Below are positions 44,247 to 52,809 of a DNA stretch of 64,000 bases, in pieces. Below the pieces are notes generated by a model that saw only the letters and a program-made list of their open reading frames with translations, had not been told where the DNA came from and did no database searches. This DNA comes from Kitasatospora atroaurantiaca (GTDB lineage: Bacteria > Actinomycetota > Actinomycetes > Streptomycetales > Streptomycetaceae). The position numbers were made by a program, and so were the translations under genes. How positions within the stretch are numbered: position 1 is the stretch's first letter; each line of letters opens with the position of its first letter. The stretch spans positions 1,302,001 to 1,366,000 of the forward strand of contig NZ_VIVR01000001.1 in the NCBI RefSeq assembly GCF_007828955.1. Direction: 5' to 3'.

Positions 44247-45359
44247 ATGAGCACCGGCCCGGTGAGCCTGTTTCTCTGCGGCGACGTGATGCTCGGCCGC
44301 GGCATCGACCAGATCCTGCCGCACCCGGGTGACCCGACGCTGCGGGAGCCGTACGTCCGGGATGCGCGGTACTACGTCGAGTCGGCGGAGACTGCGAACG
44401 GCCCGATCCCTTGTCCGGTCGACTTCTCCTGGCCCTGGGGCGAGGCCCTGCGACTGCTCGACGAGGCCGCGCCCGAGGTCCGGGTGCTGAATCTGGAAAC
44501 GTCCGTCACCCGGAGCGACGACTTCGCACCGGGCAAGGAAGTGCACTACCGGATGACCCCGGCCAACCTGCCGTGCCTGGAAGCGGCCCGGCCCGACGTC
44601 TGTGTACTGGCGAACAACCACGTACTGGACTTCGGCCACCTCGGGCTCGAAGAGACGCTCGGCGTCTTGGCGAGTGCGGGGCTGCAGACGGTGGGGGCGG
44701 GAAGGGACGCCGGTACGGCACGGCAACCCGCGATCGTCCCGGTCGACGGCGGCAGGCGGGTGGTGGTCTTCGCGTTCGGGACGGCGTCCAGCGGGATTCC
44801 GTCGACGTGGGCCGCTGCCGAGGATCGGGCCGGCGTCTACGTCGTATCCGAGGCATCGGACGCCGACGCGGCCGAAATCGTCGATCGAGTGGAGCAGGTC
44901 AAGCAGCCGGGCGACGTCGTCGTCGCCTCGATCCACTGGGGGTCCAACTGGGGCTACAGCGTCTCCCGAGCTCAGATCCGCTTCGCGCATGCACTGATCG
45001 ACCGCGGTGTCGACGTGGTGTATGGGCACTCCTCGCACCATCCCCGCCCCGTCGAGGTCTACCGCGGACGGCTCGTCCTCTACGGCTGTGGCGACTTCAT
45101 CGACGACTACGAGGGCATCTCCGGCTACGAGCAGTACCGGGACGACCTGCGGCTGCTGTACTTCATCTCGGTGGAGCCGGACACGGGAGAACTGATCAGC
45201 GCACGAATGGTGCCCGTACAGGCACGGAAGATGCGCCTTGAGCACGCCTCGCACGGAGACTCCCAGTGGGAACAGGAGGTTCTCGACCGGGTCAGTCGCA
45301 GCTTCGGCACCCGAATCGATCTTGGTTCGGACGGCGTGCCGACTCTCCGGCGGACATAA
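44247..45359 (+). CDS. CapA-family (poly-gamma-glutamate synthesis type) metallophosphatase-like protein
   Basis: 370 residues from ATG 44247, 36 bp after the aminotransferase. Domain features of CapA/PGA_cap are FLCGDVMLGRGID, LNLETSVTRSDD, VLANNHVLDFGHLGLEETLG, ASIHWGSNWGYSVS and YGHSSHHPRPVEVYRGRLVL. These supply the Asp, Asn and His ligands of a calcineurin-like two-metal site. No signal peptide is visible. Although named for capsule poly-glutamate, actinobacterial versions without capB/capC, as here, have unknown substrates. Confidence 0.85.
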   Translation: MSTGPVSLFLCGDVMLGRGIDQILPHPGDPTLREPYVRDARYYVESAETANGPIPCPVDFSWPWGEALRLLDEAAPEVRVLNLETSVTRSDDFAPGKEVHYRMTPANLPCLEAARPDVCVLANNHVLDFGHLGLEETLGVLASAGLQTVGAGRDAGTARQPAIVPVDGGRRVVVFAFGTASSGIPSTWAAAEDRAGVYVVSEASDADAAEIVDRVEQVKQPGDVVVASIHWGSNWGYSVSRAQIRFAHALIDRGVDVVYGHSSHHPRPVEVYRGRLVLYGCGDFIDDYEGISGYEQYRDDLRLLYFISVEPDTGELISARMVPVQARKMRLEHASHGDSQWEQEVLDRVSRSFGTRIDLGSDGVPTLRRT

Positions 45360-45370
45360 GGGAAGCGGAC

Positions 45371-46018
45371 GTGACCCGAGACCTCCCTCTCGCTCCCGAA
45401 GACCTCGTCCAGGCCGTCCGGCGAGCCGGCATCAGCGATGAGCGCGTGCTCGACGCCTTGCGGGCGACGCCCCGCGCGGGATTCGTCCCCGCCCACCACG
45501 TCGCACTCGCCTACACCGACACGCCCATCCCGATCCCCCACGGACAGGTGACCACGCAGCCCTCGCTCTCGGCGAGGATGATCGAAGGCCTGGAACTCAC
45601 CGGGACGGAACATGTCCTCGAAATCGGGACCGGCCTGGCCTTCCAGACCGCCCTGCTCGCCCGTCTGGCCGCAGACGTCGTGAGCATCGAGATGTGGCCG
45701 GACCTGGTTCGACAGGCGCGGCAGAATCTCGCCCACCAGGGCATTCGCAACGTGGAGCTGCGCGCCGGGGACGGCAGTTGCGGCGTGCCGGAGCGAGCCC
45801 CGTACGACGCCGTCATCGTCTCGGCCGCCTTCCTCGAAGTCCCTCCGCCGCTGGTCGAGCAGCTTCGGCTCAGCGGCCGCCTGGTGCAGCCCATCGGACC
45901 GGGCGGCCAGGAGCAGGTCGTGTCCTTCCGACGCACCGCCGCGGGGCTGGAACACCGGCAGGTCCTCACCTGGGCCAGGTTCGTCCGCCTGATCGGACGC
46001 TACGGCTTCCCGGCCTGA
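45371..46018 (+). CDS. PCMT-like SAM-dependent methyltransferase
   Basis: 215 residues from GTG 45371, 11 bp after the CapA stop and preceded by GGAAGCGG. It has the protein-L-isoaspartate methyltransferase layout: RVLDALRATPRAGFVPAHHV, PIPIPHGQVTTQPSLSARMI, then HVLEIGTGLAFQTALLARLA (SAM motif I) and GDGSCGVPERAPYDAVIVSA. It would methylate isoaspartyl residues in damaged proteins, or act on a related substrate. It probably forms an operon with the aminotransferase and CapA genes. Confidence 0.87.
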   Translation: MTRDLPLAPEDLVQAVRRAGISDERVLDALRATPRAGFVPAHHVALAYTDTPIPIPHGQVTTQPSLSARMIEGLELTGTEHVLEIGTGLAFQTALLARLAADVVSIEMWPDLVRQARQNLAHQGIRNVELRAGDGSCGVPERAPYDAVIVSAAFLEVPPPLVEQLRLSGRLVQPIGPGGQEQVVSFRRTAAGLEHRQVLTWARFVRLIGRYGFPA

Positions 46019-46190
46019 GCCACGTCACTCCGGCACGTCCCTGTTCCGGCAGCGGTTGCGCCCCACCCATACCGGCCCGCTGGGCCTTGGCCACCGCGCG
46101 GAGCGTAGGAAGTCCTGGAGAGATCCGAACGAATGGCCAATGGCTCTGCGAAGACACTTTACTGACGGTTCATCAGATAAGGATGACTTA

Positions 46191-46202
46191 AGGTCTAGAC
46201 CT
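46191..46202. promoter_or_regulatory. DasR-type operator (dre) upstream of the chitinase gene
   Basis: The perfect palindrome AGGTCTAGACCT contains the dre core GGTCTAGACC, recognised by the GntR-family N-acetylglucosamine regulator DasR in Streptomyces. It sits directly before a TTGACA-like -35 hexamer (46204-46209) and 75 bp before the chitinase start, a position that would block transcription until chitin-derived amino sugar is present. Confidence 0.8.
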
Positions 46203-46276
46203 ATTGACAGGTATCGACCACTTCGATTGAGTGCTGGCACGACCCCCGCTCGCAACCCCCACACGAGGAGTGGCAC

Positions 46277-47389
46277 GTGTCGAAGCACCGGAGCACCAGC
46301 TCCAAACAGCGGATCATCGCCTTCCTGGCCGCCGTCGCGGCCGCGGTCGGCCTGGCGACCTTCCTGCCGATGGCCTCGTCCGCGTTCGCGGCGACCTGCG
46401 CGTCGCCCTGGACGGCCTCCGCCGTCTACACCGGAGGCATGAGCGCCTCCTACGGCGGCCACAACTGGTCCGCGAAGTGGTGGACCCAGGGCGAGACGCC
46501 GAGCACCGGCGGCTCGGGCGTCTGGGCCGACCAGGGCGGCTGCGGCGGCGGCACGCCGAGCCCGACGCCTACCCCGCCCGCCGGGTCCTGCACCTACCCC
46601 GCCTGGGTGGCCGGCCAGACGTACACCACCGGCAGCATCGTGCGCTACACCGACGGCAACCTCTACATAGCGGAGCACGACAACCCGGGCTACGACCCGG
46701 TCATCAGCACCTGGTACTGGGACCCGTACAGCTGCTCCGGCGGCAGCACCACGACCCCGCCCGCCCCCGGCGGATTCGTGGTCTCCGAGGCGCAGTTCAA
46801 CCAGATGTTCCCGAACCGGAACTCCTTCTACACCTACGCCGGCCTGACCGCCGCACTGAGCGCCTATCCCGGCTTCGCGAACACCGGCTCCGACACCGTC
46901 AAGAAGCAGGAGGCGGCGGCGTTCCTCGCCAACGTCAGCCACGAGACCGGCGGGCTGGTCTACATCGTCGAGCAGAACACCGCCAACTACTCGCACTACT
47001 GCGACACGTCGCAGTCGTACGGCTGCCCGGCCGGCCAGTCCGCCTACTACGGCCGCGGCCCGATCCAGCTGAGCTGGAACTTCAACTACAAGGCCGCCGG
47101 CGACGCACTCGGCATCAACCTGCTCAACAACCCCAACCTGGTGCAGACCGACGCCGCAGTCGCCTGGAAGACCGGCCTCTGGTACTGGAACACCCAGAAC
47201 GGCCCGGGCACCATGACCGCGCACAACGCGATGGTCAACGGGTACGGCTTCGGTGAGACGATCCGCAGCATCAACGGCTCGCTGGAGTGCAACGGCGGCA
47301 ACCCCGCTCAGGTGCAGAGCCGGATCAACTCGTACCAGAACTTCACCTCGATCCTGGGCGTCCCGACCGGGAGCAACCTCTCCTGCTGA
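46277..47389 (+). CDS. Secreted GH19 chitinase with two CBM5/12 domains
   Basis: 370 residues from GTG 46277, with GAGGAG upstream. A Sec signal covers about 1-39 (cleaved after SSAFA). The first CBM5/12 (CASPWTASAVYTGGMSASY ... NWSAKWWTQGE) is followed by a Gly/Pro linker, then a second CBM (YPAWVAGQTYTTGSIVRYTD, YWDPYSC) and another linker. The GH19 catalytic domain runs from about residue 165: SEAQFNQMFPNRNSFYTYAG, SHETGGLVYIVEQN (both catalytic Glu, nine residues apart), YYGRGPIQLSWNFNY and GETIRSINGSLECNGG. It degrades chitin outside the cell, and expression is probably controlled by DasR. Confidence 0.95.
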   Translation: MSKHRSTSSKQRIIAFLAAVAAAVGLATFLPMASSAFAATCASPWTASAVYTGGMSASYGGHNWSAKWWTQGETPSTGGSGVWADQGGCGGGTPSPTPTPPAGSCTYPAWVAGQTYTTGSIVRYTDGNLYIAEHDNPGYDPVISTWYWDPYSCSGGSTTTPPAPGGFVVSEAQFNQMFPNRNSFYTYAGLTAALSAYPGFANTGSDTVKKQEAAAFLANVSHETGGLVYIVEQNTANYSHYCDTSQSYGCPAGQSAYYGRGPIQLSWNFNYKAAGDALGINLLNNPNLVQTDAAVAWKTGLWYWNTQNGPGTMTAHNAMVNGYGFGETIRSINGSLECNGGNPAQVQSRINSYQNFTSILGVPTGSNLSC

Positions 47390-47409
47390 GCCGGCCCGGA
47401 CACCACTGA

Positions 47410-47811
47410 TCACCTGCGCGCCCTGCTCACCGGCCCCGCCAGTGAGCAGGGCGCGCCGACCGGGCGTTGGCCGGCCCGGCACGTGACGCCGCGGGCCAGC
47501 AGGAGTTCACGCCCGGCCTCCTCGTGCGCCGAGCCGCCACCGGACAGCTCGGCAACGTGCACCGCCTTGCCCACGTCGTGCGTGGCCGCCCCGAACAGCA
47601 CCGCCTCGCGGTCGAAGGTCAGCCCTGGGTGGCGCTGCCCTGTCCAGTCGACGAGTTGGTGCGCCACGTCGTGGACGGCTCGTAGGTGGGCCGCAAGCCG
47701 TGGTGGAGCCTCCAGGCTCTGCAGCAGCTCGGCCACTCCTTCCGGCAGCGGACGCAGCGGCGGCTCGGCCTTGTCGTGCAGGGCCCGCAGCAGGAGGTCG
47801 GCACTCATCAC
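47410..47811 (-). pseudogene. HD-domain phosphohydrolase, C-terminally truncated
   Basis: From ATG 47811 the frame reads [58 protein letters not shown] and [15 protein letters not shown], an HD-type metal site (H...HD). Homology stops near 47500, and the last 30 codons (CRAGQRPVGAPCSLAGPVSR) are read through the chitinase terminator hairpin. Intact homologues continue for about another 60 residues. The gene probably lost its 3' end when this junction formed. Confidence 0.65.
47416..47456. terminator. Perfect 15-bp hairpin terminator after the chitinase gene
   Basis: GCGCGCCCTGCTCAC and its exact complement GTGAGCAGGGCGCGC flank an 11-nt loop, 27 bp past the chitinase stop. The convergent HD gene remnant runs into it. 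Confidence 0.85.
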
Positions 47812-48134
47812 CGCGCCAGGGTACTCAGATCAGACGGACCGGCCGCGGCGTTCCGCTCGCCCGGGACGCCGCCTCGCCGCGCTGCTTCGGCGCTCGTCCT
47901 TCTTGGCGGCCTCCGGCCAAGGACGCCATTGTTCGCCCTGCCGAACAGTCCCTGGATTTCGCAGGGGAAGAATGGCAGGCGGAACTCGAGCTCCAACTAC
48001 CGGCAAAGCGCCAGCCCCGCGCCATTGGGCTGGATATCGGCCGGTGGTCTTCTCTCGTGAAACCGGCCATAACCCACCGTTGTCACCCGTGCACGCGGCA
48101 GGGCTCCGTACCGGAGTTCGGATATCCTGGCGGA
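47812..48134. other. Gene-free stretch before the YjdM gene
   Basis: Nothing convincing is encoded. Short plus-strand pieces such as [18 protein letters not shown] are too isolated to call. The hairpin-like TTCTTGGCGGCCTCCGGCCAAG lies near 47900. Confidence 0.4.
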
Positions 48135-48494
48135 ATGAGTGAGAACCTGCCCCCGTGCCCGAAGTGCTCCAGCGAGTACACCTACGAGATGAACGCTCTG
48201 ATGGTGTGCCCGGAGTGCGGCAATGAATGGGTTTCCGCCGAGGGCGCCGCGGATGACGCGAGTGGCTCCGGAGAACGGGTGGTCAAGGACTCCGTCGGCA
48301 ATGTGCTGAGCGACGGCGACACCGTGACCGTCGTCAAGGCCCTCAAGGTCAAGGGAAGCCCCTCGGGAATCAAGGCGGGGACCAAGGTGCGCAATATCCG
48401 CCTGGTCGACGGAGTCGACGGCCACGACATCGACTGCAAGATCGACGGGTTCGGCGCCATGCAGCTCAAGTCGAGCGTGGTCAAGAAGGCCTGA
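48135..48494 (+). CDS. yjdM: YjdM/PhnA-family zinc-ribbon protein
   Basis: 119 residues from ATG 48135. The N-terminal zinc ribbon [22 protein letters not shown] (two CxxC pairs) is followed by [40 protein letters not shown] and [20 protein letters not shown], an SH3-like fold. This is the small PhnA/YjdM family, named from alkylphosphonate loci but of unproven function. It is full length and stands alone. Confidence 0.93.
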   Translation: MSENLPPCPKCSSEYTYEMNALMVCPECGNEWVSAEGAADDASGSGERVVKDSVGNVLSDGDTVTVVKALKVKGSPSGIKAGTKVRNIRLVDGVDGHDIDCKIDGFGAMQLKSSVVKKA

Positions 48495-48846
48495 CCTACG
48501 GCCGGCGCTCGTTCGGGCAACGCCGGCATGCAGGTGTGGTGCAGTTCGAAATCTGCGGGTCGTGACTCCCCGGTCACGGTCCGCCTTTTCGCGTCGTGGG
48601 CATGGTCGCCTGCGCGTCGGGCGCGTCGGGCGCGTCGGGCGCGTCGGGCGCGTCGGGCGCGTCGGGCGCGTGCCACGGACGGCCCCGGCGATCTCGTCCG
48701 GTCTCGGGCACGCCCTGGACGGCCCGGCGGCTGCTCCAGGCGGGTCCTTCTCTCTCAGCGTCCCGGAAATCCCGCCGTGATCGCGGTAGCGTCGAGCCGT
48801 ATGCCCGCTTTGGGCAGTTATATCCGCTCGATGTCGGAGGTGCTGT
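48495..48846. other. Intergenic stretch with a 9-bp tandem repeat
   Basis: It separates the YjdM gene from the sugar-aminotransferase operon. It contains the tandem array at 48612-48671 and the presumed operon promoter. No gene is seen; open frames on both strands through the repeat are artefacts of its periodicity. Confidence 0.6.
48612..48671. repeat. 9-bp tandem repeat, six perfect units plus a partial
   Basis: GCGCGTCGG is repeated six times from 48612 to 48665, followed by a partial unit. Because nine is a multiple of three, long low-complexity reading frames (alternating Ala/Ser/Gly or Pro/Asp/Ala) appear on both strands, but there is no gene here. It lies 180 bp upstream of the aminotransferase start. 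Confidence 0.9.
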
Positions 48847-49968
48847 GTGGCTGTTCCCGCCGCACGAATCGTGTTCGGGCCACAGGACCGGGCCGCGGTC
48901 GCCGATGCCGTCACGGAGATCCTGACCAGTGGGGCACTGACCCTGGGGCCGTACACCGAGCGGTTCGAGTCGTCGTTCGCCGCCGCGCATCGGGCACCGC
49001 ACGCGGTGGCCGTCTCCAGCGGGACGGCGGCGCTGGAGATCGCGCTCCGGATCGTCGGGGTCTCCGGCCGGGACGTGGTCGTCCCCGCCAACACCTTCTA
49101 CGCCACCGCCGCGGCGGTGATCCACGCCGGCGGCCGTCCGGTCTTCGCCGATGTGTCGGCCTCGACCTTCGCGCTGAGCGCGGCCGGTCTCAAGGCGGCG
49201 CTCACCCCGTCGACGGCGGCCGTCGTGCTGGTCCACATCGGCGGGCTGATCACCCCGGAGACCGACGAGCTGCGCCGGCTCTGCGACGAGCAGGGCATCG
49301 CGCTCATCGAGGACGCCGCCCACGCCCACGGCTGCACGTACGACGGCAGGTTCGCCGGCTCCTTCGGCCAGGTCGGGGCCTTCTCGTTCTACCCCACCAA
49401 GGTGACCACCAGCGGTGAGGGCGGGATGCTGCTCACCTCGTCCGAGCAGTTCCGCGACGAGGCCCGGCTCTACCGCGACCAGGGCAAGGGCAGCTTCTCC
49501 GCCAACCACCATGTGCGGCACGGCTCGGCCTGGCGGCTCAGCGAGCTGAACGCCGCGGTGGGCGAGGTCCATCTGCGGCACCTGGAGGACTTCGTCGAGG
49601 CCCGCCGCCGGGTCGCCCGGACCTACACCGCCGAGCTGGCGGGCCTGGACGGCCTGCGACCGCTGACCGAGCCGGAGAAGTGCCGCGGCAACTTCTACAA
49701 GTACATCGCCCTGCTGCCGCACGGCGTGGACCGGACGCGGTTCAAGACCGCCGTCGCCGAATCCGGCGTCCGGCTGTCCGGCGAGGTCTACGACCTGCCG
49801 CTGCATCACCAACCCGTACTCACCGAGTACGCCGACGGCCCGCTGCCGGTGGCGGAGGACGTCTGCGCACGGCACGTCTGCCTGCCGATCCACTCCGACA
49901 TGCACGACGACGAAGTCGACCAGGTACTGACCGCCGTGTCTGCCGCATACGCGGCCGTAGCCGGCTGA
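48847..49968 (+). CDS. DegT/DnrJ/EryC1/StrS-family sugar aminotransferase
   Basis: 373 residues from GTG 48847. Features include LTLGPYTERFESSFAAAHRA, VAVSSGTAALEIALRIVGVS (PLP phosphate site), DVVVPANTFYATAAAVIHAG, LIEDAAHAHGCTYDGRFAGS and the Schiff-base lysine in FSFYPTKVTTSGEGGMLLTS. The family transfers an amino group to keto-sugar nucleotides. It is the first of three co-directional genes, 10 bp before an epimerase and then a glycosyltransferase, which fits synthesis and transfer of an amino sugar. Confidence 0.92.
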   Translation: MAVPAARIVFGPQDRAAVADAVTEILTSGALTLGPYTERFESSFAAAHRAPHAVAVSSGTAALEIALRIVGVSGRDVVVPANTFYATAAAVIHAGGRPVFADVSASTFALSAAGLKAALTPSTAAVVLVHIGGLITPETDELRRLCDEQGIALIEDAAHAHGCTYDGRFAGSFGQVGAFSFYPTKVTTSGEGGMLLTSSEQFRDEARLYRDQGKGSFSANHHVRHGSAWRLSELNAAVGEVHLRHLEDFVEARRRVARTYTAELAGLDGLRPLTEPEKCRGNFYKYIALLPHGVDRTRFKTAVAESGVRLSGEVYDLPLHHQPVLTEYADGPLPVAEDVCARHVCLPIHSDMHDDEVDQVLTAVSAAYAAVAG

Positions 49969-49978
49969 GAGAGGCGTC

Positions 49979-50920
49979 ATGAGGATTGCTGTCACCGGGG
50001 GCTGCGGGTTCATCGGCTCCCATGTCGTCGACCGGTTGCTGGCGGCCGGACACCAGGTGGTGGTCGTGGACACGGCGGCTCGCCGGGCCGGGCCGGACGC
50101 CGAGTACGCCCGGGTGGACATCCTCGACCTGCCCGGCCTGACGGCCGCGCTGGCGGACAGTGAGGTGGTGTTCCACCTGGCCGCGATGGCCGATGTGGAC
50201 CAGCTGGTCGCGACCCCGGTCGAGGCCGTGCGGGCCAACGTCGAGGGCACCGCCTCCGTCCTTGAGGCGGCTCGGCGCTGCGGCGCCAGCCGGGTGGTGC
50301 TGGCCAGCTCCGTCTGGGTCTACGACGCCGTCCACGCGGCGGCCGACCGCGACGAGGCCGAGCTGACCGAGGACGCCCCGATCGACCTCAGCCGCGGCGG
50401 CCATCTCTACCTCTCCGGCAAGCTGTCCGCCGAACTGATCGCGCACAGCTACCGCGAGACCTACGGCCAGCACTTCACCGTCCTGCGCTACGGCGTCCCG
50501 TACGGTCCGCGGATGCGCGACGAACTGGTCGTCGCCCGCTTCGTTCAGGCCGCCCTGACCGGAAAGCCGATCACCATCGCCGGCGACGGGCGCCAGACCC
50601 GGAACTACGTCTACGTCGAGGACCTCGCCGAGGCACACGTCCGCGCGCTGTCCCCGGAGGCCCAGGACCAGACCTTCGCGCTGGAGGGCAACACCGCCGT
50701 CTCGGTCCGGGAGATCGCCGACACCGTGCAGTCGCTGTTGGGTACGGCCACGATCGAGCACATCCCGGCCCGCACCGCCGACTACCACAACGGCCGCCGG
50801 GTCTCGAACGCGAAGGCCAAGCGACTGCTCGACTGGTCGCCGACCACCACCTTCGAGGAGGGCGTCCGGCGCTACCTGGAGTGGTACCGGTCCCCGGCCG
50901 GAAAGCCCGGAAGCAACTGA
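49979..50920 (+). CDS. NAD-dependent nucleotide-sugar epimerase/dehydratase
   Basis: 313 residues from ATG 49979, preceded by GAGAGG. It is an extended SDR: GGCGFIGSHVVDRLLAAGHQ (GxxGxxG), FHLAAMADVDQLVATPVEAV, LASSVWVYDAVH, the YxxxK catalytic pair in YLSGKLSAELI, then LRYGVPYGPRMRDELVV and NYVYVEDLAEAHVRAL. It probably provides the keto or epimerised sugar nucleotide used by the adjacent aminotransferase. The spacing (10 bp upstream, 21 bp downstream) supports one transcript. Confidence 0.92.
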   Translation: MRIAVTGGCGFIGSHVVDRLLAAGHQVVVVDTAARRAGPDAEYARVDILDLPGLTAALADSEVVFHLAAMADVDQLVATPVEAVRANVEGTASVLEAARRCGASRVVLASSVWVYDAVHAAADRDEAELTEDAPIDLSRGGHLYLSGKLSAELIAHSYRETYGQHFTVLRYGVPYGPRMRDELVVARFVQAALTGKPITIAGDGRQTRNYVYVEDLAEAHVRALSPEAQDQTFALEGNTAVSVREIADTVQSLLGTATIEHIPARTADYHNGRRVSNAKAKRLLDWSPTTTFEEGVRRYLEWYRSPAGKPGSN

Positions 50921-50941
50921 CGGACCGTCCGAGGAGACTCC

Positions 50942-52030
50942 GTGCCCCACGCGCTGCTGCTCTCCGGCTCGCTCGGCCAGGGCCATGACGTGATGGCCCT
51001 GGCCTGCGCCGACTCGTTGAGCCAACGAGGCTGGACCACCGGCACCCGGGACGCAATGCGGCTGCTGGGCCGGACGGCCGGGGCCGCCGGCGAGGGCGTG
51101 TTCCGGCGGATGCTCGCCGTGCCCGGCGTCTACGACGCCTTCCACTTCTCCGCGCTGCGACCGGGGAACCAGCTCGCCCTGCTCGCCGACTCCGCCGCAC
51201 GCCGCCGACTGGCTCCGCGGCTGCGCCGACTGCTCGACGAGGAGCCCGCCGACCTCGTGGTCTCGGTGTTCGCCACGGCCGCCTCGGCGGTCAATCAGGT
51301 CCGGGCCGGCCGCGGTCCGGCCCCCGTTCATATGGTCTTCTGCACGGATGTGACGCCGCATCGGCTGTGGGTGCACGAGGAGACCGACATGTTCCTGGTC
51401 ACCTCGGAGGTCGCCGCCTGCGGGGTCCGTCGCTACCGGCCGGACGCCGAGATCGCCGTCGTCCCGCCGCCCCTGCGAGCCGGTTTCTACACCCCGCCCA
51501 CCCGCGCCGCGGCCCGGGCCGAGTTCGGGATCCCCGACGACGCCGAATGCGTCCTGCTGATGTCGGGTGCCTGGGGGCTCGGCCCGGTGGCCGAGGCCGC
51601 CGAGGCGCTCGCCGCCGCCGGGCCGCACGTGCTCGCCGTCGCGGGCCGCAACCGTGCCCTCGAGGCCCGGCTGCGGGATCTCGAGCGCCGACAGCACCGG
51701 GTGCACGCCTTCGGTCTCACCGACCGCGTCCCGTCCCTGATGGCGGCCGCCGACCTGGTCGTCACCAGCTCGGGCGACACCTGCAGCGAGGCCCGGGCGC
51801 TCGGCCGCCCCCTGCTCCTGCTGGACGTGGTCCAGGGCCATGGCCGGGACAACCTCCAGCACGAGCTGGAACTCGGCCACGCGGAGGTGTCGTCGGCCCG
51901 CCCGCACGAGGTGGTTCGGAACGCGCTGGCCGCCCTGACCCGGGCGGGTGTCTCCGCTCCGGCCACACCGACTCGGGCGGGCTGGGAGAAGGCGTTCTCG
52001 GACGCGCTGGCCCGGGTGGGTCTCGCCTGA
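50942..52030 (+). CDS. MGDG-synthase/MurG-like (GT28) glycosyltransferase
   Basis: 362 residues from GTG 50942. The GT-B fold begins ALLLSGSLGQGHDVMALACA, like the N-domain of monogalactosyldiacylglycerol synthases, with VHMVFCTDVTPHRLWVHEET. The C-domain has LLMSGAWGLGPVAEAAEAL, RVHAFGLTDRVPSLMAAADL, VVTSSGDTCSEARALGRPLL and LDVVQGHGRDNLQHELE, the donor-nucleotide site. GT28 enzymes glycosylate diacylglycerol or other lipids at the inner membrane. With the two upstream genes it suggests an amino-sugar glycolipid; this is inferred. Confidence 0.9.
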   Translation: MPHALLLSGSLGQGHDVMALACADSLSQRGWTTGTRDAMRLLGRTAGAAGEGVFRRMLAVPGVYDAFHFSALRPGNQLALLADSAARRRLAPRLRRLLDEEPADLVVSVFATAASAVNQVRAGRGPAPVHMVFCTDVTPHRLWVHEETDMFLVTSEVAACGVRRYRPDAEIAVVPPPLRAGFYTPPTRAAARAEFGIPDDAECVLLMSGAWGLGPVAEAAEALAAAGPHVLAVAGRNRALEARLRDLERRQHRVHAFGLTDRVPSLMAAADLVVTSSGDTCSEARALGRPLLLLDVVQGHGRDNLQHELELGHAEVSSARPHEVVRNALAALTRAGVSAPATPTRAGWEKAFSDALARVGLA

Positions 52031-52059
52031 CGGAGGCAGCTTGCCGCCGGCTGTCCAGG

Positions 52060-52809
52060 TCAGCGAAGCCCGTGGTCCCGCAGTGGGCCGACCTCCAGGC
52101 CGAGTTCCCGGCACCGCTCCACCGCCCGCGGCAGGGCGCCGAGCGCAGTGCGCCACGAGCCGGGCGGCGAGGTGCAGTCCGAGTCGTGCAGCAGCACGGT
52201 CGCGCCAGCGCGCAGCTCCGGCAGGAGGGTCGCGTGGACCGAGGCCGGGGACGCCCCCGCCGTCCACTCCCGGCCCCAGGCGGTCCACAGCACCGGCCGC
52301 AGCTCCAGCTGCCGCGCGGCGGCGCGCAGACCGCGGGTGAGCACCCCGTACGGCGGCCGGTACCAGCGCGGTGGCTGCCTGCAGACCGTGGCGATCAGAT
52401 CGGCGGCGCGGGTCAGTTCGGCCAGGTCGCGCCGGGCCGCCGGCCGCCAGGGCACCCGGTGGTACCAGCCGTGAACGGCCACCTCGTGCCCGCGGGCGAC
52501 CAACTCCCGGCCCAGGTCCGGTGACCGCTCCAGCTCGCTGCCGAGCAGGAAGAAGGTGGCCCGGACGTCCAGCTGGTCGAGCAGCTTCAGGAACCGGGGG
52601 GTGCCCTCGGGGTCCGGGCCGTCGTCGAAGGTCAGCGCCACATGGGTCGGCCGGCCGTACCCGGCCAGCTCGCGGCAGGCGAGCCTCCGGACCGGCGCGA
52701 GCCGGCTCACCGCCGGTGCCAGATGGACCGCCTCCACGGCGGAGGCGGCGAGCAGCACGGGGGCCATCGGTGTGAACCGCACCCGGGTCGGTGGGCGGCC
52801 CATCGGCAT
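52060..52809 (-). CDS. Polysaccharide deacetylase (NodB-type)
   Basis: 249 residues from ATG 52809, whose A is the last base of the upstream SDR stop (TGATG). One hydrophobic N-terminal segment (PMAPVLLAASAVEAVHL) may anchor it to the membrane. The NodB domain has VALTFDDGPDPEGTPRFLKL (metal-binding Asp pair), ELVARGHEVAVHGWYHRVPW (His ligands), WYRPPYGVLTRGLR and ATVLLHDSD. It would deacetylate an N-acetyl sugar. It is coupled to the SDR and converges with the glycosyltransferase operon, so both runs may serve one product. Confidence 0.9.
   Translation of the reverse strand: MPMGRPPTRVRFTPMAPVLLAASAVEAVHLAPAVSRLAPVRRLACRELAGYGRPTHVALTFDDGPDPEGTPRFLKLLDQLDVRATFFLLGSELERSPDLGRELVARGHEVAVHGWYHRVPWRPAARRDLAELTRAADLIATVCRQPPRWYRPPYGVLTRGLRAAARQLELRPVLWTAWGREWTAGASPASVHATLLPELRAGATVLLHDSDCTSPPGSWRTALGALPRAVERCRELGLEVGPLRDHGLR

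Noticed and set aside
48574..50250. 558-codon minus-strand frame containing repeated Pro-Asp-Ala units
   Set aside because: The repeat comes from the 9-bp tandem array in intergenic DNA, and the rest is antisense to the aminotransferase and epimerase.
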